Below, one piece after another: positions 1 through 12,630 of a stretch of DNA of 64,000 nt. The stretch is taken from the NCBI RefSeq assembly GCF_003473485.1, contig NC_053045.1:59562494-59626493 (forward strand). The letters run 5' to 3'. The translations under genes were made by a program, and so were the position numbers. Positions within the stretch are counted from its first letter, which is position 1. Each line of letters starts with the position of its first letter. The notes beneath the pieces were generated by a model that was given only the letters and a program-made list of their open reading frames with translations, did not search any database and was not told the DNA's origin. This DNA comes from Medicago truncatula. Its lineage: Eukaryota; Streptophyta; Magnoliopsida; Fabales; Fabaceae.

Positions 1-742
1 CATAAATAGATCCAGAGACTGGTTGCGTGTCTTTTTTAATTAAAAGTGAGGTCATCCTTCATAATATTTTTTTTCCTATTTGGTTACATGGGAGTCGATG
101 CAGACCTAGAAATGCATCAAACTGGGTTCAATGTCATGTGAGCTATCAGCTATATGGCTAGTTCACCTTAATATTCTAGATTTTTTTTCCTTGAAAATGC
201 TCTCAAGCTTTTCAGTGGTAATATTTTGTTTGACTTGTTCTGGTGAAGAAAGTACTTTCCTTTTAAGCTATATACAAGAGTTGTAAGGATTTAAATTTAT
301 ATTTAAAGAATATCACGAAAACATGGATGAATTATGGGGATAAGAGTGAACAAAGAATACATCAAAGGTGCAACTCTACCCGATCCCTCAACATATTAGG
401 GAAAATTGCAAGTCCTTTAAAAAGACTGTCGTCTACTTCATACCATTCCAAGGTGCAAATCTACATGGATTGATGCTATATTTATTAATAATTTATCTGG
501 CATATGTGTTTCGTGAGAAACAATCAAATTTTTATTCCTCTTACAGTAGTGGACTGCAATTACATATGAATGGCCATTGTTCATTCAACTTAAAGCTCAT
601 CTCATTTCTCAACGTTGGCTTTTTCGTTTAAAAAGATATCAAGATTCCATTTTCTTTCTTATTGTAATGATATCATTATTTTCTACATGAGATCAAAATT
701 ATTTAGGAATCATTTATACATTACAAATTTCCTTTGGCACAG
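1..742. other. Upstream or intronic sequence of the ankyrin gene
   Basis: No exon can be supported here. The first clear exon begins after the acceptor AG at 741-742 and starts in the third position of a codon, so the gene must have coding exons further upstream. This AT-rich stretch is therefore probably intron. Short open frames in it have no recognisable composition. Confidence 0.4.
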
Positions 743-2831
743 ATCTGGGAAGGGTGTACGACAAACTTCTACAGACGGAGTAAACAGCATAACAGATGCT
801 GTTTCTGAATTAGATATTGATGCAAATGTTGATTCAAAAAGAAAACCAACTGCAGATAATAACCTTGCATCAGGCGTTAAAGAGTGTAAGTGTGGAATGC
901 CTCTTTGCATTTGTGAAGCTCCTCCCCCTTCCTCTTCTGCAGTTCCCCAAGAGGTAATAATTCTTACTGTCTTCAGATACCTTTTATGATGAAATCCACA
1001 AACTCATTTTTCTATTTTCCATTCTTCGCGACAGAAGAAGTCCATCCCAGTTGTTACAGCTCCATCAAATCCTAAACCTAAGAAGACAGATAATGCTTCA
1101 AAAAGTAGAAGCTCCAGTTCCACGAACAAGTTTAGGTAGGGACTGATCAATAGACATTTTTGTGTGGTAATGTCACTAATATTTATGTTTTGAACCAGTT
1201 TTAGTACGTAGTTGAGAGTTCCAATATGTAGTTTGTATCTCAGGATAAAGATCATTCTCCAACTTATGTGGATACAAATCTGGTCATGTGGAGTAAAAGA
1301 TGTTAATTTCTTCTGTTGAAAGCTTGAAATCACATTCTCTTTTCCTCAACATGTATTGTTCATACACTAGTAACAAGTTTCAGAAGCTCGTTACTCTTGG
1401 TAGAAAAAAATCACTTCCCTAAAAGTGAAATTGACCTTCCAATTGACAAAAAATATATATTGTCGCATGTTATAAATTCCTTGGTTGAGATAGTAATGGC
1501 GAAGGTTTAGCATATCCATGTCTCGTCAGCTGAAGCCTATACTTTGAGAAAAGCGTTTCCCACTGAAAATAAGGAGGGGATTTTTATTTTTTTTTCAAAA
1601 AAATTGGAGAAGGGGGAAATTATTATTAATTAAAGTGGCACTAATGACAACTCTTTCAAATTCCCCCAAGGAGATTCAAACTCTGTCCCTTGAAGTTACA
1701 AGGTCAGACTCTTACCTTTGAGCTGACACATCATGGACAAAATAAGGAGGGGATTTCTTACTAAAGATTCTGGAATATGCTATAGTAAAAAATGCCTTGA
1801 TGGTTGGTTGATTATGTTATTGTTCTATTCTTTACTTTGAACAAGAGAAATAAAGTGATACTCTATCTTTGTCATACAATTTGATTTTTAGTATGCAGAA
1901 ATTCCTTTAGGATATTGACCATTAACATAGCAATTATGAGTCTCTTATGTCTAAGATCACAAACTTCTCATTTCTTATTCATTACTTAATTTTACTCTTG
2001 TTCATTACTTTATGACGATATCATTATTTGATGGTTTATGATATAAAATTTGCAGTTCTATGTTTAACCCTGGTCATGTAACTACTGGTACCTCAAACAG
2101 ACCCCAGATTGATTATGAAGTTAATGGGGAGGTAAATGTTTTTTATTGTGTAGATTTTTTAATTTCTTATATGGCATGTTGCAAAGAGAACTTGGCTGTT
2201 GGAAGTCATACGTTGTATTTGACGTGATGCTTTTAGGGTTTACGAGAAGCAATAAAAAATGGTGACATTGCTGCTGTCAAAAAACTTCTTAATGAGGTCT
2301 GTTTCTTTCAAACGATGCACCTTTATGGTTTTGTTTTTTGAGGGAAGTAGTATTCATGGATTTCTATGCAGGGTGTGGATGCTAATTACAGAGATAAGCA
2401 GGGACTGTCTTTATTGCATTTGGTATCTCTCTCACTCTTCAGCATGTTTGTGCTCAGGATGATATAGTTTTCTTAATCATATAGTGGATTGACACTAATT
2501 TTAATATTCTGTGTAGGCTGCAGTTTTCAATCAAACTGATATAGTTTTCATTCTCATGGATTCGGGGGCAAACCTGGAGTATAAAAATGCACAAGGTAAA
2601 AAATACTTTTCCTTCCTTAAATTCAGCCAATGGCAGTTTCGGCCCGGATCCTCTGCAATGATCTTAAAGATAGATCTGAATAAATAATAGGCAGCAAATA
2701 TTGTTGAGTGAATGCAAACACTAACTGCTTCTTATTCAGGAGAAACACCTTTAGACTGTGCTCCTGCTACACTGCAATACAAAATGAAAATGAAGATGCA
2801 GGAAAGTGGAGCAATGGATCAAAGGATTTGA
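743..2831 (+). CDS. Ankyrin-repeat protein, 3' part of gene (possibly FYVE/VPS27-like)
   Basis: Eight exons join in frame with GT-AG borders: 743-953, 1035-1135, 2056-2131, 2237-2296, 2372-2422, 2517-2595 and 2740-2831, after at least one exon outside the window that donates the first two bases of a codon. (Seven exons are visible here.) The product has a Cys-rich patch CKCGMPLCIC, a Lys/Ser/Pro-rich linker, and then ankyrin repeats starting GLREAIKNGDIAAVKKLL and continuing through GLSLLHLAAVFNQTDIVFIL to GETPLDCA, ending ESGAMDQRI. Ankyrin repeats bind partner proteins. Some plant proteins with this kind of tail carry a FYVE lipid-binding finger at the N terminus and act in endosomal sorting; that part is not in the window, so this role is a guess. 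The Cys patch may be a small zinc knuckle. The reading frame is intact to the stop at 2829-2831. Confidence 0.8.
1584..1738 (-). repeat. tRNA-derived SINE in an intron, with 18-bp target duplication
   Basis: The insertion is flanked by an 18-bp direct repeat (1566-1583 and 1739-1756, AAAATAAGGAGGGGATTT). The T-rich run at its left end is a poly(A) tail read on the minus strand. The right part, reversed, resembles the A and B boxes of a tRNA promoter. A long target duplication plus an A tail is the mark of LINE-driven retroposition. A similar unit lies at 31485-31590. Confidence 0.7.
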
Positions 2832-4640
2832 ATAGTCTACTACTTTTATTTGTAGTCTTCTTATGTGGTTCCCCAAAGAAAGCTTCGAACATACCGGCAT
2901 TTAAGTTGTGATACGGCTCTCTGGGTGAAAGCAGAATGAAACTCTCTGTTACACAATATATTGTGACAGAACTGAAGTTCAAATCATCTCTTTCTGACTG
3001 AGAGTATGTCAACTTATGTAAGACACATCATAGACATTATCCATATTAAATTTGTTTGGTGTATGACATAAAGAGCATTTTTTTAGAATGCATGTGTTGT
3101 TGACCTGTACTATCTTTCTCTGTACCACCCTGGGCATTTTTTAAAGGGTAATCTGATCTAGTATTACTCTTTCCACCCATCCTAATGGATGATTTTAAGA
3201 TTTAGGGAAACAAAAATCTGAATTGAAAGTGATTTTTGTGTTGAACTTTGGGGATGGAAAAATGTGGTTGGGAGGGAAGACCCCACTGAAGGTAAGTCAG
3301 GTTTTTGGTGGAGATTAGTCATCGGTTAAGCTTGTGGGTACTTCACATCACACCAATAACATGGCTACAAAAAAAGTGATTTTTGTGTGTGTATTCTCAG
3401 TATTTGGAAGTAACATTGGATCTGAGTCGAGCTGGATTGACATATTTAAGGAGACATCTTTTAGAATGCTTATTTTCCATGTTTGAAAAAGCATTTTGAG
3501 ATATCTCATTTAAGGATAACAAAACTTCTGCACACTCTGAGCAATTTGTGTCGATAATCAAAAGTGTGTTTGGAAAACTTTTATTCATCTTTTCCCTTAA
3601 ATTGCAAGCAATGAGTCATAGTTGACTGTGTGATCCTTTTGCCGTCACTTGCACCCCACCACTTACAAGTTTCCATACCTCCTTGTCATGTTCATCGTAC
3701 TTCTTAGCCAAATTATGGTAATGTTGTGTATACATACGTTGGATCTGACTAGGATGTTAGGAATCAACACATGCAATGGGGTCCTTATGACGTTTCATGA
3801 TCTTGTATAAAAAAAGTAGTTTGATTCGGTAAGCAAAGGGAATGAAAACCTTTTTTCTTTCACCTAACAAATATCATCATATTCCAACAACTGTATCAAT
3901 ACATAATCAAATCCCTTAATTGATGATGATTACCAATAGTTTATTAACACGATATTTTATATTAAAGCTAAAACGGTGGTCAATCACACTGTTCCATTAC
4001 AATAATGTTTCAAGTGGCTTGCAAGTGACCTTGCGTGGATTTGCTATATTAAAATAGTTGTGTATTACGTATATGGTTTTGTTTTTCATTCAGAATTCAA
4101 GATACTATACAAGTGGAAAAAAAGAAGAGCTCAATAATAGAATCAAAAGATCCATTATCAAATCTTGTGATGCAACTGTACTAGCTGTAATCGGTTGTCT
4201 ACGTCAAACTTTTCTTTACATTGGTCTCTCACAAAGTGACGACTATTCACACGCGTAAGAGTTTCAGGGCCTAATCGTTTTTTTTTTATTCCTAACCACT
4301 ACTAGAGGACGGTGGATAAGCATTTAATTAACATATTTGACAATTAACTTTAACAGAAATTTAGAAGGTTTATTAAAAAAAATTAAGAAATAAAGTTAGA
4401 AGGTTATCACAATTTAAATACGTGATTAATTGCATTTGGTAGATGGTTAATGAATATAACAAAACATTGTTCATTCTATTTCTCTCTTTGAAGGTGTATG
4501 TATGTATGGGTGTAAAACAAAAAACATTTTCCTATTTGAAAAGCAAAACAGGAAAGAACGTAGAAGAGAGTGAAAGTAAAAGCAAAATCCAAAAGAAAAA
4601 AGAAGAAACAAAAGCAAAGTAGTTGCCTCCACCACACCCC
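2832..4640. other. 3' UTR and intergenic spacer
   Basis: The first few hundred bases are probably the 3' UTR of the ankyrin gene. The rest is AT-rich. Open frames at 3397-3588 and 4058-4258 look like chance frames. I see no RNA gene or assignable transposon here. Confidence 0.4.
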
Positions 4641-4652
4641 CACCATTTTGGC

Positions 4653-4660
4653 TTTATAAG
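4653..4660 (+). promoter_or_regulatory. TATA-like element of the RING-H2 gene
   Basis: TTTATAAG lies about 95 bases before the start codon, followed by a CT-rich leader (4681-4735) typical of plant 5' UTRs. No such TATA is preserved at this spacing in the downstream copy at 16029. Confidence 0.5.
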
Positions 4661-4750
4661 GAAGCCACAGAACTCATTACAACTTCCCCCTCCACCCTCT
4701 CTCACCCTATAATCTCCCTTCTTATTATTTTCTCAATCTCAATCACTTCA

Positions 4751-5260
4751 ATGGGTTTCTACACTCAACAATCCATCTCCAATTTAACAATAAGTCAAGC
4801 CATATATGAAGCTGCTCTAATCATTGCAGTTCTTAGATGGATCATATGTTTAGTTTTCAAAATAATAAAACACACAAGAACAAAACCAGTAGAAGATCAA
4901 CAACAATACTCTTCTTGTTGTCAAATGTTACCGTTGACAAGTTTCGGAGAAATCAAGGAAAGACATCCAGAAACAGAAGAAACATGTGCTGTTTGTTTGA
5001 ACAAACTGAAAATGGAAGATGAAGTTAGAGAATTGATGAACTGTGATCATGTGTTTCATAAAGAATGCATAGATAAGTGGTTAGAACATGGTCATGACAA
5101 TGAAAATCATAACCAAACTTGTCCACTTTGTAGAGCTCCATTGATCAATTCTTATTCACTTTCATCTGAAATTTCAAGCTGTGGATTTTCTCCTCCTCAA
5201 CCTAGTTGGGCTGTTGAGAGACTTCTTTATCTCTTTGGTGATGATCTCTTGCCTTGTTAA
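4751..5260 (+). CDS. Small membrane-anchored RING-H2 E3 ubiquitin ligase
   Basis: Intronless, 169 residues. Residues about 19-39 (EAALIIAVLRWIICLVFKII) form one hydrophobic anchor, followed by a basic stretch. The RING-H2 finger uses C79, C82, C98, H100, H103, C106, C124 and C127; the gap between the last Cys pairs is 17 residues and contains a polar insert (HGHDNENHNQ), longer than in most members. Plant proteins with this plan (XERICO, BRH1 and RHA-type families) sit in membranes and pass ubiquitin from an E2 to target proteins, often in hormone or stress responses. Which subgroup this belongs to cannot be settled by eye. The first ATG follows a CT-rich leader and a TATA-like box. A frameshifted copy lies at 16029-16518. 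Confidence 0.9.
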   Translation: MGFYTQQSISNLTISQAIYEAALIIAVLRWIICLVFKIIKHTRTKPVEDQQQYSSCCQMLPLTSFGEIKERHPETEETCAVCLNKLKMEDEVRELMNCDHVFHKECIDKWLEHGHDNENHNQTCPLCRAPLINSYSLSSEISSCGFSPPQPSWAVERLLYLFGDDLLPC

Positions 5261-6998
5261 TTAATAATTTAGTTATAAGATCATAGATTAGGGAATTCAT
5301 TATTTGTTGGATCTTCATCATAAATTTCTTAGCTCAAAATCCTCTTTTGTTGCTTTGTTGTGTGCTAGATGCAACAAAATTAGTAGATGTTGAGACACAA
5401 AATTTGTATGTATAATTTATGTATATGAATGTATTATGTGCATATTTTTTTTTTCACATTTGATCTATATAAAATATTACCTTTGATTATTCCATTTGTA
5501 TTTATGGTTTTTTGGTTATTTTGTACAACAAACAAATTAATAATGGAAGTTCCTTGAACCATTTTCATTTTAGCCTCTTTTGTTATTTTGATTGGGAAAG
5601 TGAGAATTAGTGAGTAAAATTAGAGACGATAAAATTAAATTGACATAAAAAATGAATTTCATGTTTTTTTGTAAGGAAAAAGATCCACATTGGGGCATGT
5701 TCGATTGCTATGATTAATTTGAGGATACATTAAAAGTGAGTCTCCTTGTTTCTCAGCTGAAAATATTTCTGTGGCTAATTCTGCTTTTTCCATGCATTTC
5801 TACATAAAGCAGATGATTTATTTCTTGAATGTTGAGTAAGATTACATTACAGTTACAAAGGCATAAGAACAGAACAAAAGGAAACATTCTTTACCAGTAC
5901 TATAGTATTATTGACTTTAGTTTTGATACCTTGAAAATACATACATGCGTGCATCACACTTTAAATCAAAGTAAATATGTTGTTACTTGGTTCATTTTTT
6001 AATGAAATAGGTGTATTTCCTTAGGTCAGATACAATTTTGATCTAGACCAGCAGAAAAACAAGGGCAAAATCTGTCCTCAAATAATTTTTGTTTTCACAC
6101 TAGAATGAACCAAAGATTTCCCAATAATTGAAGTATCCCTATACACTTTCTCTCCACTTGAAGATCTAATATTTCTATACTATAATGCTCTAACTTCATT
6201 GAATTAAACTGTTACTTGTTAGTATCATTATGTATAGGAAATTGTTCAATATGCACCTCAATTTCGGAACTGATTCGGTTGTAACTTTTAATCAACTGTT
6301 TATGTGTGAAATATAATCGGATCGTAACTCTCAACCAACTTTTTTTTCAATAAAGTGAGCAATTTTGAAGTGCTTATTAACCAAATAACTGTATAATTCA
6401 ATAAACTTCACGGGTATCATTTTACTTGTATTACTTCTACATCAAATTTCAGAAAGAAATCAAAAAACATAAGAAAATTTGTCCACCTTTTTAAGGTTAT
6501 AGGGATTCAGAAAAACATTAAAAGACAAATAAATTTAAGAACAGTGATATCTAAAGGTATATCATATTTTATTACTTTTATATGTTCATGGTTTACAAGG
6601 TATGCTCAGTGTTTAAATTTTTAAATTCATATACCTGTAATTTTATTATAAAGTATTCATATCATATGACGTACAAAAAGTTTTCTCCCCTGCTTGTTTT
6701 GGAGCAAAGAAATTGCTGAGCAAGATTACACTATTGAGATAATCAAAATGCAAAGACTAGATAGCCACTAAATCATATTTATCAACAAGGTTAGCTAAAA
6801 CCAAGGTCATTCGATAAAAAAAAGGGAGGTCATTTGGTTATAAAGATCGTTGCCCAAACTTTACATCAATAATTAAAAGATATGATATAATCATATTTAT
6901 TTATTGTATAGTTTTCAACTTTTTTGTCACAACGTCATATTCCTTCCTTTCTATTTGTACGTCATGCATCTCCAGTAATAAATTAACCTCTCATTCAA

Positions 6999-7007
<9 letters not shown>
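5261..7007. other. 3' flank of the RING-H2 gene, partly duplicated downstream
   Basis: The 3' UTR just after the stop (to about 5420) and the stretch from about 6690 to 7000 both have recognisable counterparts after the second RING copy (16519-16990). The 1.2 kb between (about 5430-6690) is missing there, so it is either an insertion here or a deletion there. No coding capacity is seen. Confidence 0.5.

Positions 7008-7046
<39 letters not shown>
7008..7046. repeat. (TA)n microsatellite
   Basis: A pure TA dinucleotide run of about 39 bases, expected to vary in length between individuals. Confidence 0.95.
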
Positions 7047-7049
<3 letters not shown>

Positions 7050-7689
7050 TATTATTATTTCCAAATAATTAATCAACCAAGAATGTCTTGCTTAAGCAAG
7101 CGCACATAGAGAGTGTGGATGAATTATTTTATAACATAAATGTAAAGCAGATGGTGTCGTCATTTACTCTTTCAACTTAATGTTTAAAATTGAAGGATTC
7201 GGAGAAAACGAGGGAAAAAAACTTTAAAACTTATAAATGAGAGTAAGATAGGGTCACATGTGTGTGATCGTGAGCTTGATTGATGGGAGTTTGGGTTTGA
7301 CACATGATGATGCAGTAATAATTTTGACATTTTTGTCGGTTGGGATAATTTTTTTAGACATTAGTTAAGTTGTTATGATGAAGGGATTCATTAGTGGTAG
7401 AAATTAAGCTACATGTCTTTTTCATATTATTGTTTTGACATCCAAACTCATATGGTTGAACTAACACTAATGATCATTTTACAACTTTTTTTTAAAGAAA
7501 TTTAATCTCTGTTCTTTGAAATTACAAAATCAAGCTCCTGTCACTAAAGTAAAAGCTATGTAACTAGGGTCGTCTTAAACAATTTAAATGCACTATTCTA
7601 ATCTTAAAAATTGGGCTCTAATAAGAAGAAGCACCATCAACTCAAAGAGTTATTTTTATTCAAATTATCTTGTAAATAACATCAATAAT

Positions 7690-8100
7690 ATAAAAAAGAG
7701 TCATATTTCATTCAATAAGATCAAAATACATCTTCAAGCAAATATTGATTTTCGGTCAACTTAAAAAGAGTCATCTTTTTAACACTATTTGAAGCAAATT
7801 CATCAACTAAGTCTTCGTATTATATTGACTCCACAAAGACATTTCTCAATCGCTAGCACTATCAATGCTAACCCCGTTAAGTATTTCAAATTTTAAAAAA
7901 CTATATGCATGAGCAATTATCACATTAAAATTAATATAGAGAGATTTTTTTTTCTCCAGATAGCACTTCTCTTAGTAACTGTAACTCCACAGATAATGCG
8001 TCAATATAATATTGTTTGTTGTATTTCAATTTTTTTTTCAAAAGGACTAAGACAAGACTTCAAAGTTGCATTGTCCAATGATTGTAACTAATTATGAGAA
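7690..8100 (-). pseudogene. hAT transposase C-terminal relic
   Basis: Read on the minus strand, a decayed frame gives LVDEFASNSVKKMTLFKL, which resembles the extreme C terminus of plant hAT transposases after the dimerisation domain. Upstream on that strand a VTVTKRSA-like piece recalls the conserved VTVASAERSF block. Stops and shifts break the frame. No termini were found. Family assignment is by eye only. Confidence 0.45.
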
Positions 8101-8649
8101 GTAAACAAGAAATAAAAAAATAGTTTCATACTCTTGGTAGTGCTCAAATCTCTTACGGAAAGAAACAATGGTTTGATCAACAAGGTAAAGAAAATAATTA
8201 ACCCTTAAATGTTCCTCTACATATAGCTTAGTTGACGGGGGTATTCAAATTCCCATCAAACTGTATTTTTCTTTGAATTATACGCTTTTGAGAAAATATT
8301 TGGTCGATATTCAAATTAACATCAATTTCATTAGCATTATACAAGGCATTACAAAAATGAGTTTCTCTATATCCCTCAAAAAATGAAATCAACCTCTTGA
8401 TTTTCTCTGTTTAATCTATTAATTAAATAAAAAATTGTTGTTAGATGCTAATCATCTATCTATATTACTCTATTAAAATTGATGCCATATGAAATTCCCA
8501 TTTTGTCCCTGGAATGGGCATTTAAGTAATTTTCTAATTGGTGGGTTTGGTTTGGTGCCACCTCATCTTTTTTATGCCAAATTTCCCATTTTGCCCCTCA
8601 CCAATTTTTTAAATTATTTTCTAATTTTTAATAACTTTTAACTTTTTTC

Positions 8650-10040
8650 CAATTTTTATGTTTTTAACTATTTTTCAATTTTTTCTCCCAAATTCAGTTG
8701 CTTCTACATTGCCGTTGTGGGAGATTAAGGTATCGTTTGACCCGGCTTTTTTCCAAATTCTCTACATTTTTAAGGAGAAGTTAGGTCAAACACAATATCA
8801 ATTATTTTAATTTCAATATTGTTTAATCATCACAACCTCACAGATATATTTATTCACGTTGTCATTTAATGATATCAAATATTTTTATTTCCTTTCTTCA
8901 ACCTCGCGAATATACATACACATTAATGTTTCGAGTAATATTATATATCTGTTTGTCTATTTTTTTGTTACGATAATGCATATAATTTTTTTTTGGTGTT
9001 GCTTGGTTGGGTGCTACCTCACCGATTTTTTTATTTTTTAGTTTTAACTATTTTCCAATTTTTTCTCCCAAATTCAGTGGCTTCTACATTACCGTTGTGG
9101 GAGATTAAGGTATCGCTTGACCCGACTTTTTTCCAACTTCTCTAAATTTTTAAGGAGAAGTTGGGTCAAACACAATATTAATTATTTTAATTTCAATATT
9201 GTTTAATCATCACAACCTCACAAATATTTTTATTCACGCTGTCATTTAATGATACCAAATATTTTTATTTCTTTTCTTCAACCTCGCGAATATATACACA
9301 CACATTAACGTTTAGAGTAATATTTTATGTCCGTCTGTCTGTTTTTTTGTTACGCTGATGCATATAATTTTTTTTAGTGTTGTTTGGTTAGGTGCTACCT
9401 CACCGATTTTTTTTAACTATTTTCCAATTTTTTTCTCCCAAATTCAGTTGTTTCTACACTGCCGTTGTGGAAAATTAAGATACCGTTTGACCCGGTTTTT
9501 TTTTTTCAACTTCCCTATATTTTTAAGGAGAAGTTAGGTCAAATACAATATCAATTAAGTACTTTCTAAAAAATGTACCTTTTTTAATGCATAAAATTGA
9601 ATGCAATGAACTTTGACCAAAAGTTGTTGAATGCATCTTCAAAAAACTACTACTCGACAATTTATTTCACAAGCATCTCTTCAATTCACGTTGGAACACC
9701 TTTTTTTTTATTTTTTAATATTATACTTCAATATATTTTTTTCTTCCATTTAATTTGAAGCGTTCAATTTAATTTTTTTTAAGGAGGTTCCATTTAATTT
9801 TATTACCTTTTTTTCAAAGGAATTTTATTATCTTTTTATCACTTATAATTTCAATATCGTTTAATCATCACAACTTCACAAATATTTTTATTCACGCTGT
9901 CATTTAATGATATCAAATATTTGTATTTTCTTTCTTCAACCTCGCAAATATATACGCACATACATATTAGCGTTTAGAGTAATTCTTTATGTGTGTCTGT
10001 TTTTTTGTTACGCTAATGTGTATAATTTTTTTTAGCGTTG
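8650..10040 (+). repeat. Three tandem units of about 390 bp inside the Helitron
   Basis: Units begin near 8650, 9040 and 9411 with a block containing TCTCCCAAATTCAGT, then GCCGTTGTGG, the inverted pair GGAGAAGT/ACTTCTCC-like sequence, and a tail with AATTTCAATATTGTTTAATC. The third unit is interrupted at about 9557-9845 by an AT-rich insert and then resumes. Units differ by scattered substitutions and small indels, so the array is not recent. Confidence 0.8.
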
Positions 10041-10132
10041 CATAATGCGTATGATTATTTTTATAAAATTTAAATTTTAATTAAAAGTAAAATTGTAGAT
10101 GTCTTTTCTTCAAAAAAAGGTATAGATGCCTA

Positions 10133-10271
10133 AAAATTAAACATATCTGTTTCCATGACACCAACAATGCATATATATATATATATTGCACCTTTATATC
10201 GTAACAAACTATGCATATCATTTTCATGTTCAAAAAAATTAAACATATCTGTTTCCATGACACCAACAATG
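10133..10271. repeat. Short direct repeat pair in the Helitron
   Basis: AAATTAAACATATCTGTTTC and the following CATGACACCAACAATG occur twice (about 10133-10169 and 10236-10271) with about 65 bases between. The pair is identical over roughly 35 bases, which suggests local duplication. Confidence 0.75.
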
Positions 10272-10628
10272 TAACAAATATAATATCATATAATATAAAT
10301 TCTTATCTTTTTGAAAGACACAAAAAATATGGTATTCTTATAACGAAATTTGTTATAGAGTATAATTGAAATAGAAAAAATCAAATATTTTGATATTATT
10401 TATATTATTATTCCAGACTCCTTAAATTGTTTCTCCTATTCAAATATTTAACAAGTTATTTATATGATGATATTAATTTGTATTCATGTTACACAAAATA
10501 AACGTTATTGAGTAAATATCGTATTTGTAAAAAAAATATCTTTTATTTTTTTAACATTTTTAGCCTTCATAAATTATTCTAAACATTTTATTTATTTATT
10601 ATGTTAATTAATAATAAATTCAAAGTTT

Positions 10629-10714
10629 TGTCCTCATGAGTTTAGCTCAGTTGATAGGAACAATACATAAATACATGCCAAGTCCGGAGTTCGAACCCCA
10701 GACACCATATAAAA
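10629..10714 (+). repeat. tRNA-derived SINE, copy A
   Basis: Contains an A-box-like TTAGCTCAGTTGATAGG and a B-box-like GAGTTCGAACCCC. It is flanked by a 19-bp direct repeat with one mismatch (10610-10628 and 10715-10733). The acceptor stem does not pair, so this is a retroposed relative and not a working tRNA. Confidence 0.75.
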
Positions 10715-10942
10715 AATAATAAATTTAAAGTTTGTACAATATTTTGCCAAACAACATTAAACTTAAATAGCTTTAAAACTAACAAAACAAAAAAACCAAA
10801 TAACTTTAGTTTCTTTCTTAAAGACCTTTATTTTTACTTTGTTTTGAAGTAACTTTTAGACTGTAAAAAACCTTGACCAAACGGTATCTAAGTTCAGTCG
10901 GGAACACTGTTTCACTTTCTTCTTCATAAGAGGTCATTTTCT

Positions 10943-11034
10943 TCGTCCTCGTGAGCTTAGCTTAGTTGGTAGGACAATGCATAAGATATGCAAGGTCCGG
11001 AGTTCAAACCCCGGCCACCACAAAAAAAAAAAAA
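10943..11034 (+). repeat. tRNA-derived SINE, copy B, with poly(A) tail
   Basis: Contains TTAGCTTAGTTGGTAGG and GAGTTCAAACCCC boxes and ends in a run of A. It is flanked by a perfect 12-bp direct repeat AGGTCATTTTCT (10931-10942 and 11035-11046). Confidence 0.8.
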
Positions 11035-11936
11035 AGGTCATTTTCTATCTTTTTTCATGGTTCTGAGACCATGCATGACTTGAGTTGACTGATTTTTATG
11101 GCTTAAGGGCTTCATTTTTCGACACCGTTTTAGTTTTTGCTTCATCATAGATGGTTTTCTTCCTTTTTTCATGATTATGCATTTTAAGGGTTTTTTTTTT
11201 TTTTTCCAATTGTTATTGGATTATGTACCAAAATTTGTTATGTTGCATGGCTGTAGAAAAATCGTCTTTTGTTATGTGGAGTATAGTAGAGGTCATGATG
11301 ACTGAATTTTAACTGATGGTAAGGTTTTGACACAATTGTTATTTTAGCTTCTGGTACAGGAGTTGAAAATAATTGATGCATTTCAATTATTTTAGTTTTT
11401 GTGAGTAATCCTAAAGCTGTAACAGTTTTCATATTTTATTTATTCTTTCGTATATCATTGAGCCGTGCAAAAAGTTGATTGGTGTAAATTTGTTTTGATC
11501 ATATCATTGGGGTCCAGAAAGTTGATGATAGAAATTTGTACATTTAAGATCAGGTTAATTTGATGATACAAAAATTGATCACATAGAAATATGTTAGCTT
11601 CTTTCGATATCAGAATGAACAAAGGGAATAAAATTAAATGATGTATTATTGTATTTCTATATATGAATTTCAATGTCAAGGGATTATGACTACATTAAGT
11701 ATCTCAAAAATGATTTAGACGTTTGGAAAATAGGATTTGGAGTACTGGATTCTTGAATTGTGACTGGTAGTAATGAGAATCAACATATGAAGCTCATTAT
11801 TTGTGATGCAAAGGTTAGATAAGTTAGTTAAGATTTGTAGTAATTTCTTTTATGATTTATCAATGTTACTTATTAGTATACATTTTGATTTATTTATATT
11901 TTTTGGTTTCTTTCTCGGATTTAGGGTGATCGAGTT

Positions 11937-12630
11937 CATGTAATAACTCGATATAGAGATTTAGAGCATTGGGAATATAGTTGATGTAACATTATGGGTA
12001 AAATACTTTGTAGCTTTATCATTTACCATTTATTTACCTTGAATTCTTTGCTTCTATTTTGTAGTCAATGACAACGCAAATAGATGTAACAATTGGTCAG
12101 GTTCGAGGCTGCTCATCAACCTACATCATCCGGTTGTTGAAAAGTTTAAGACTTAGTAAGTTTGCATTATGATTTCACAATACAGTGTTAGAGTAACTTA
12201 TTATTTCACAATCTGATTTGATTGTTTATTGACCATGTTTCTTGAATTGTTGTCGTGAACTTAACACTTCTCAAGCTCAGATAGATTAAAAAGTAAAGTT
12301 TAAAAAGTACTTCGTAGAACGATTTTTCCAATCTGTCTCAAGTTAGGCCAATTGATGAATCTATAAACTTAGTCAAGGTCTGCTTTTTTTTTTTTTTTAT
12401 GCACAAACATGCTTTGAGTTTTTTTACGCACAAATTAAAAATGCATATTGCACTATTCTTTATTTCACGTGCATAATTTGTGTTAGGATACATACTCCAT
12501 CACTATTTGGAAAAACAACTAAATTCAATCCTAACAAGTTTGGATGGTATTATGAGAGTTGCACCAAATGTTCGAAGACATCAATGTCAAATGGTGTTAG
12601 CTATAGATGCACATGCGGGAGTGATGCTTA
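11937..12630 (+). pseudogene. Replication protein A (RPA1-like) fragments within the Helitron
   Basis: At 12536-12628 the frame reads KFGWYYESCTKCSKTS and continues to a Cys-x-Cys (YRCTCGSD), the layout of the RPA large-subunit zinc motif (C-x2-C ... C-x-C). At about 11925-11990 GDRVHVITRYRDLEHW resembles an RPA OB-fold start. The pieces are separated by stops and intron-like AT-rich DNA. RPA binds single-stranded DNA, and plant Helitrons commonly carry RPA-like genes, so this supports the Helitron call. It is a decayed relic and not an expressed gene. Confidence 0.55.
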
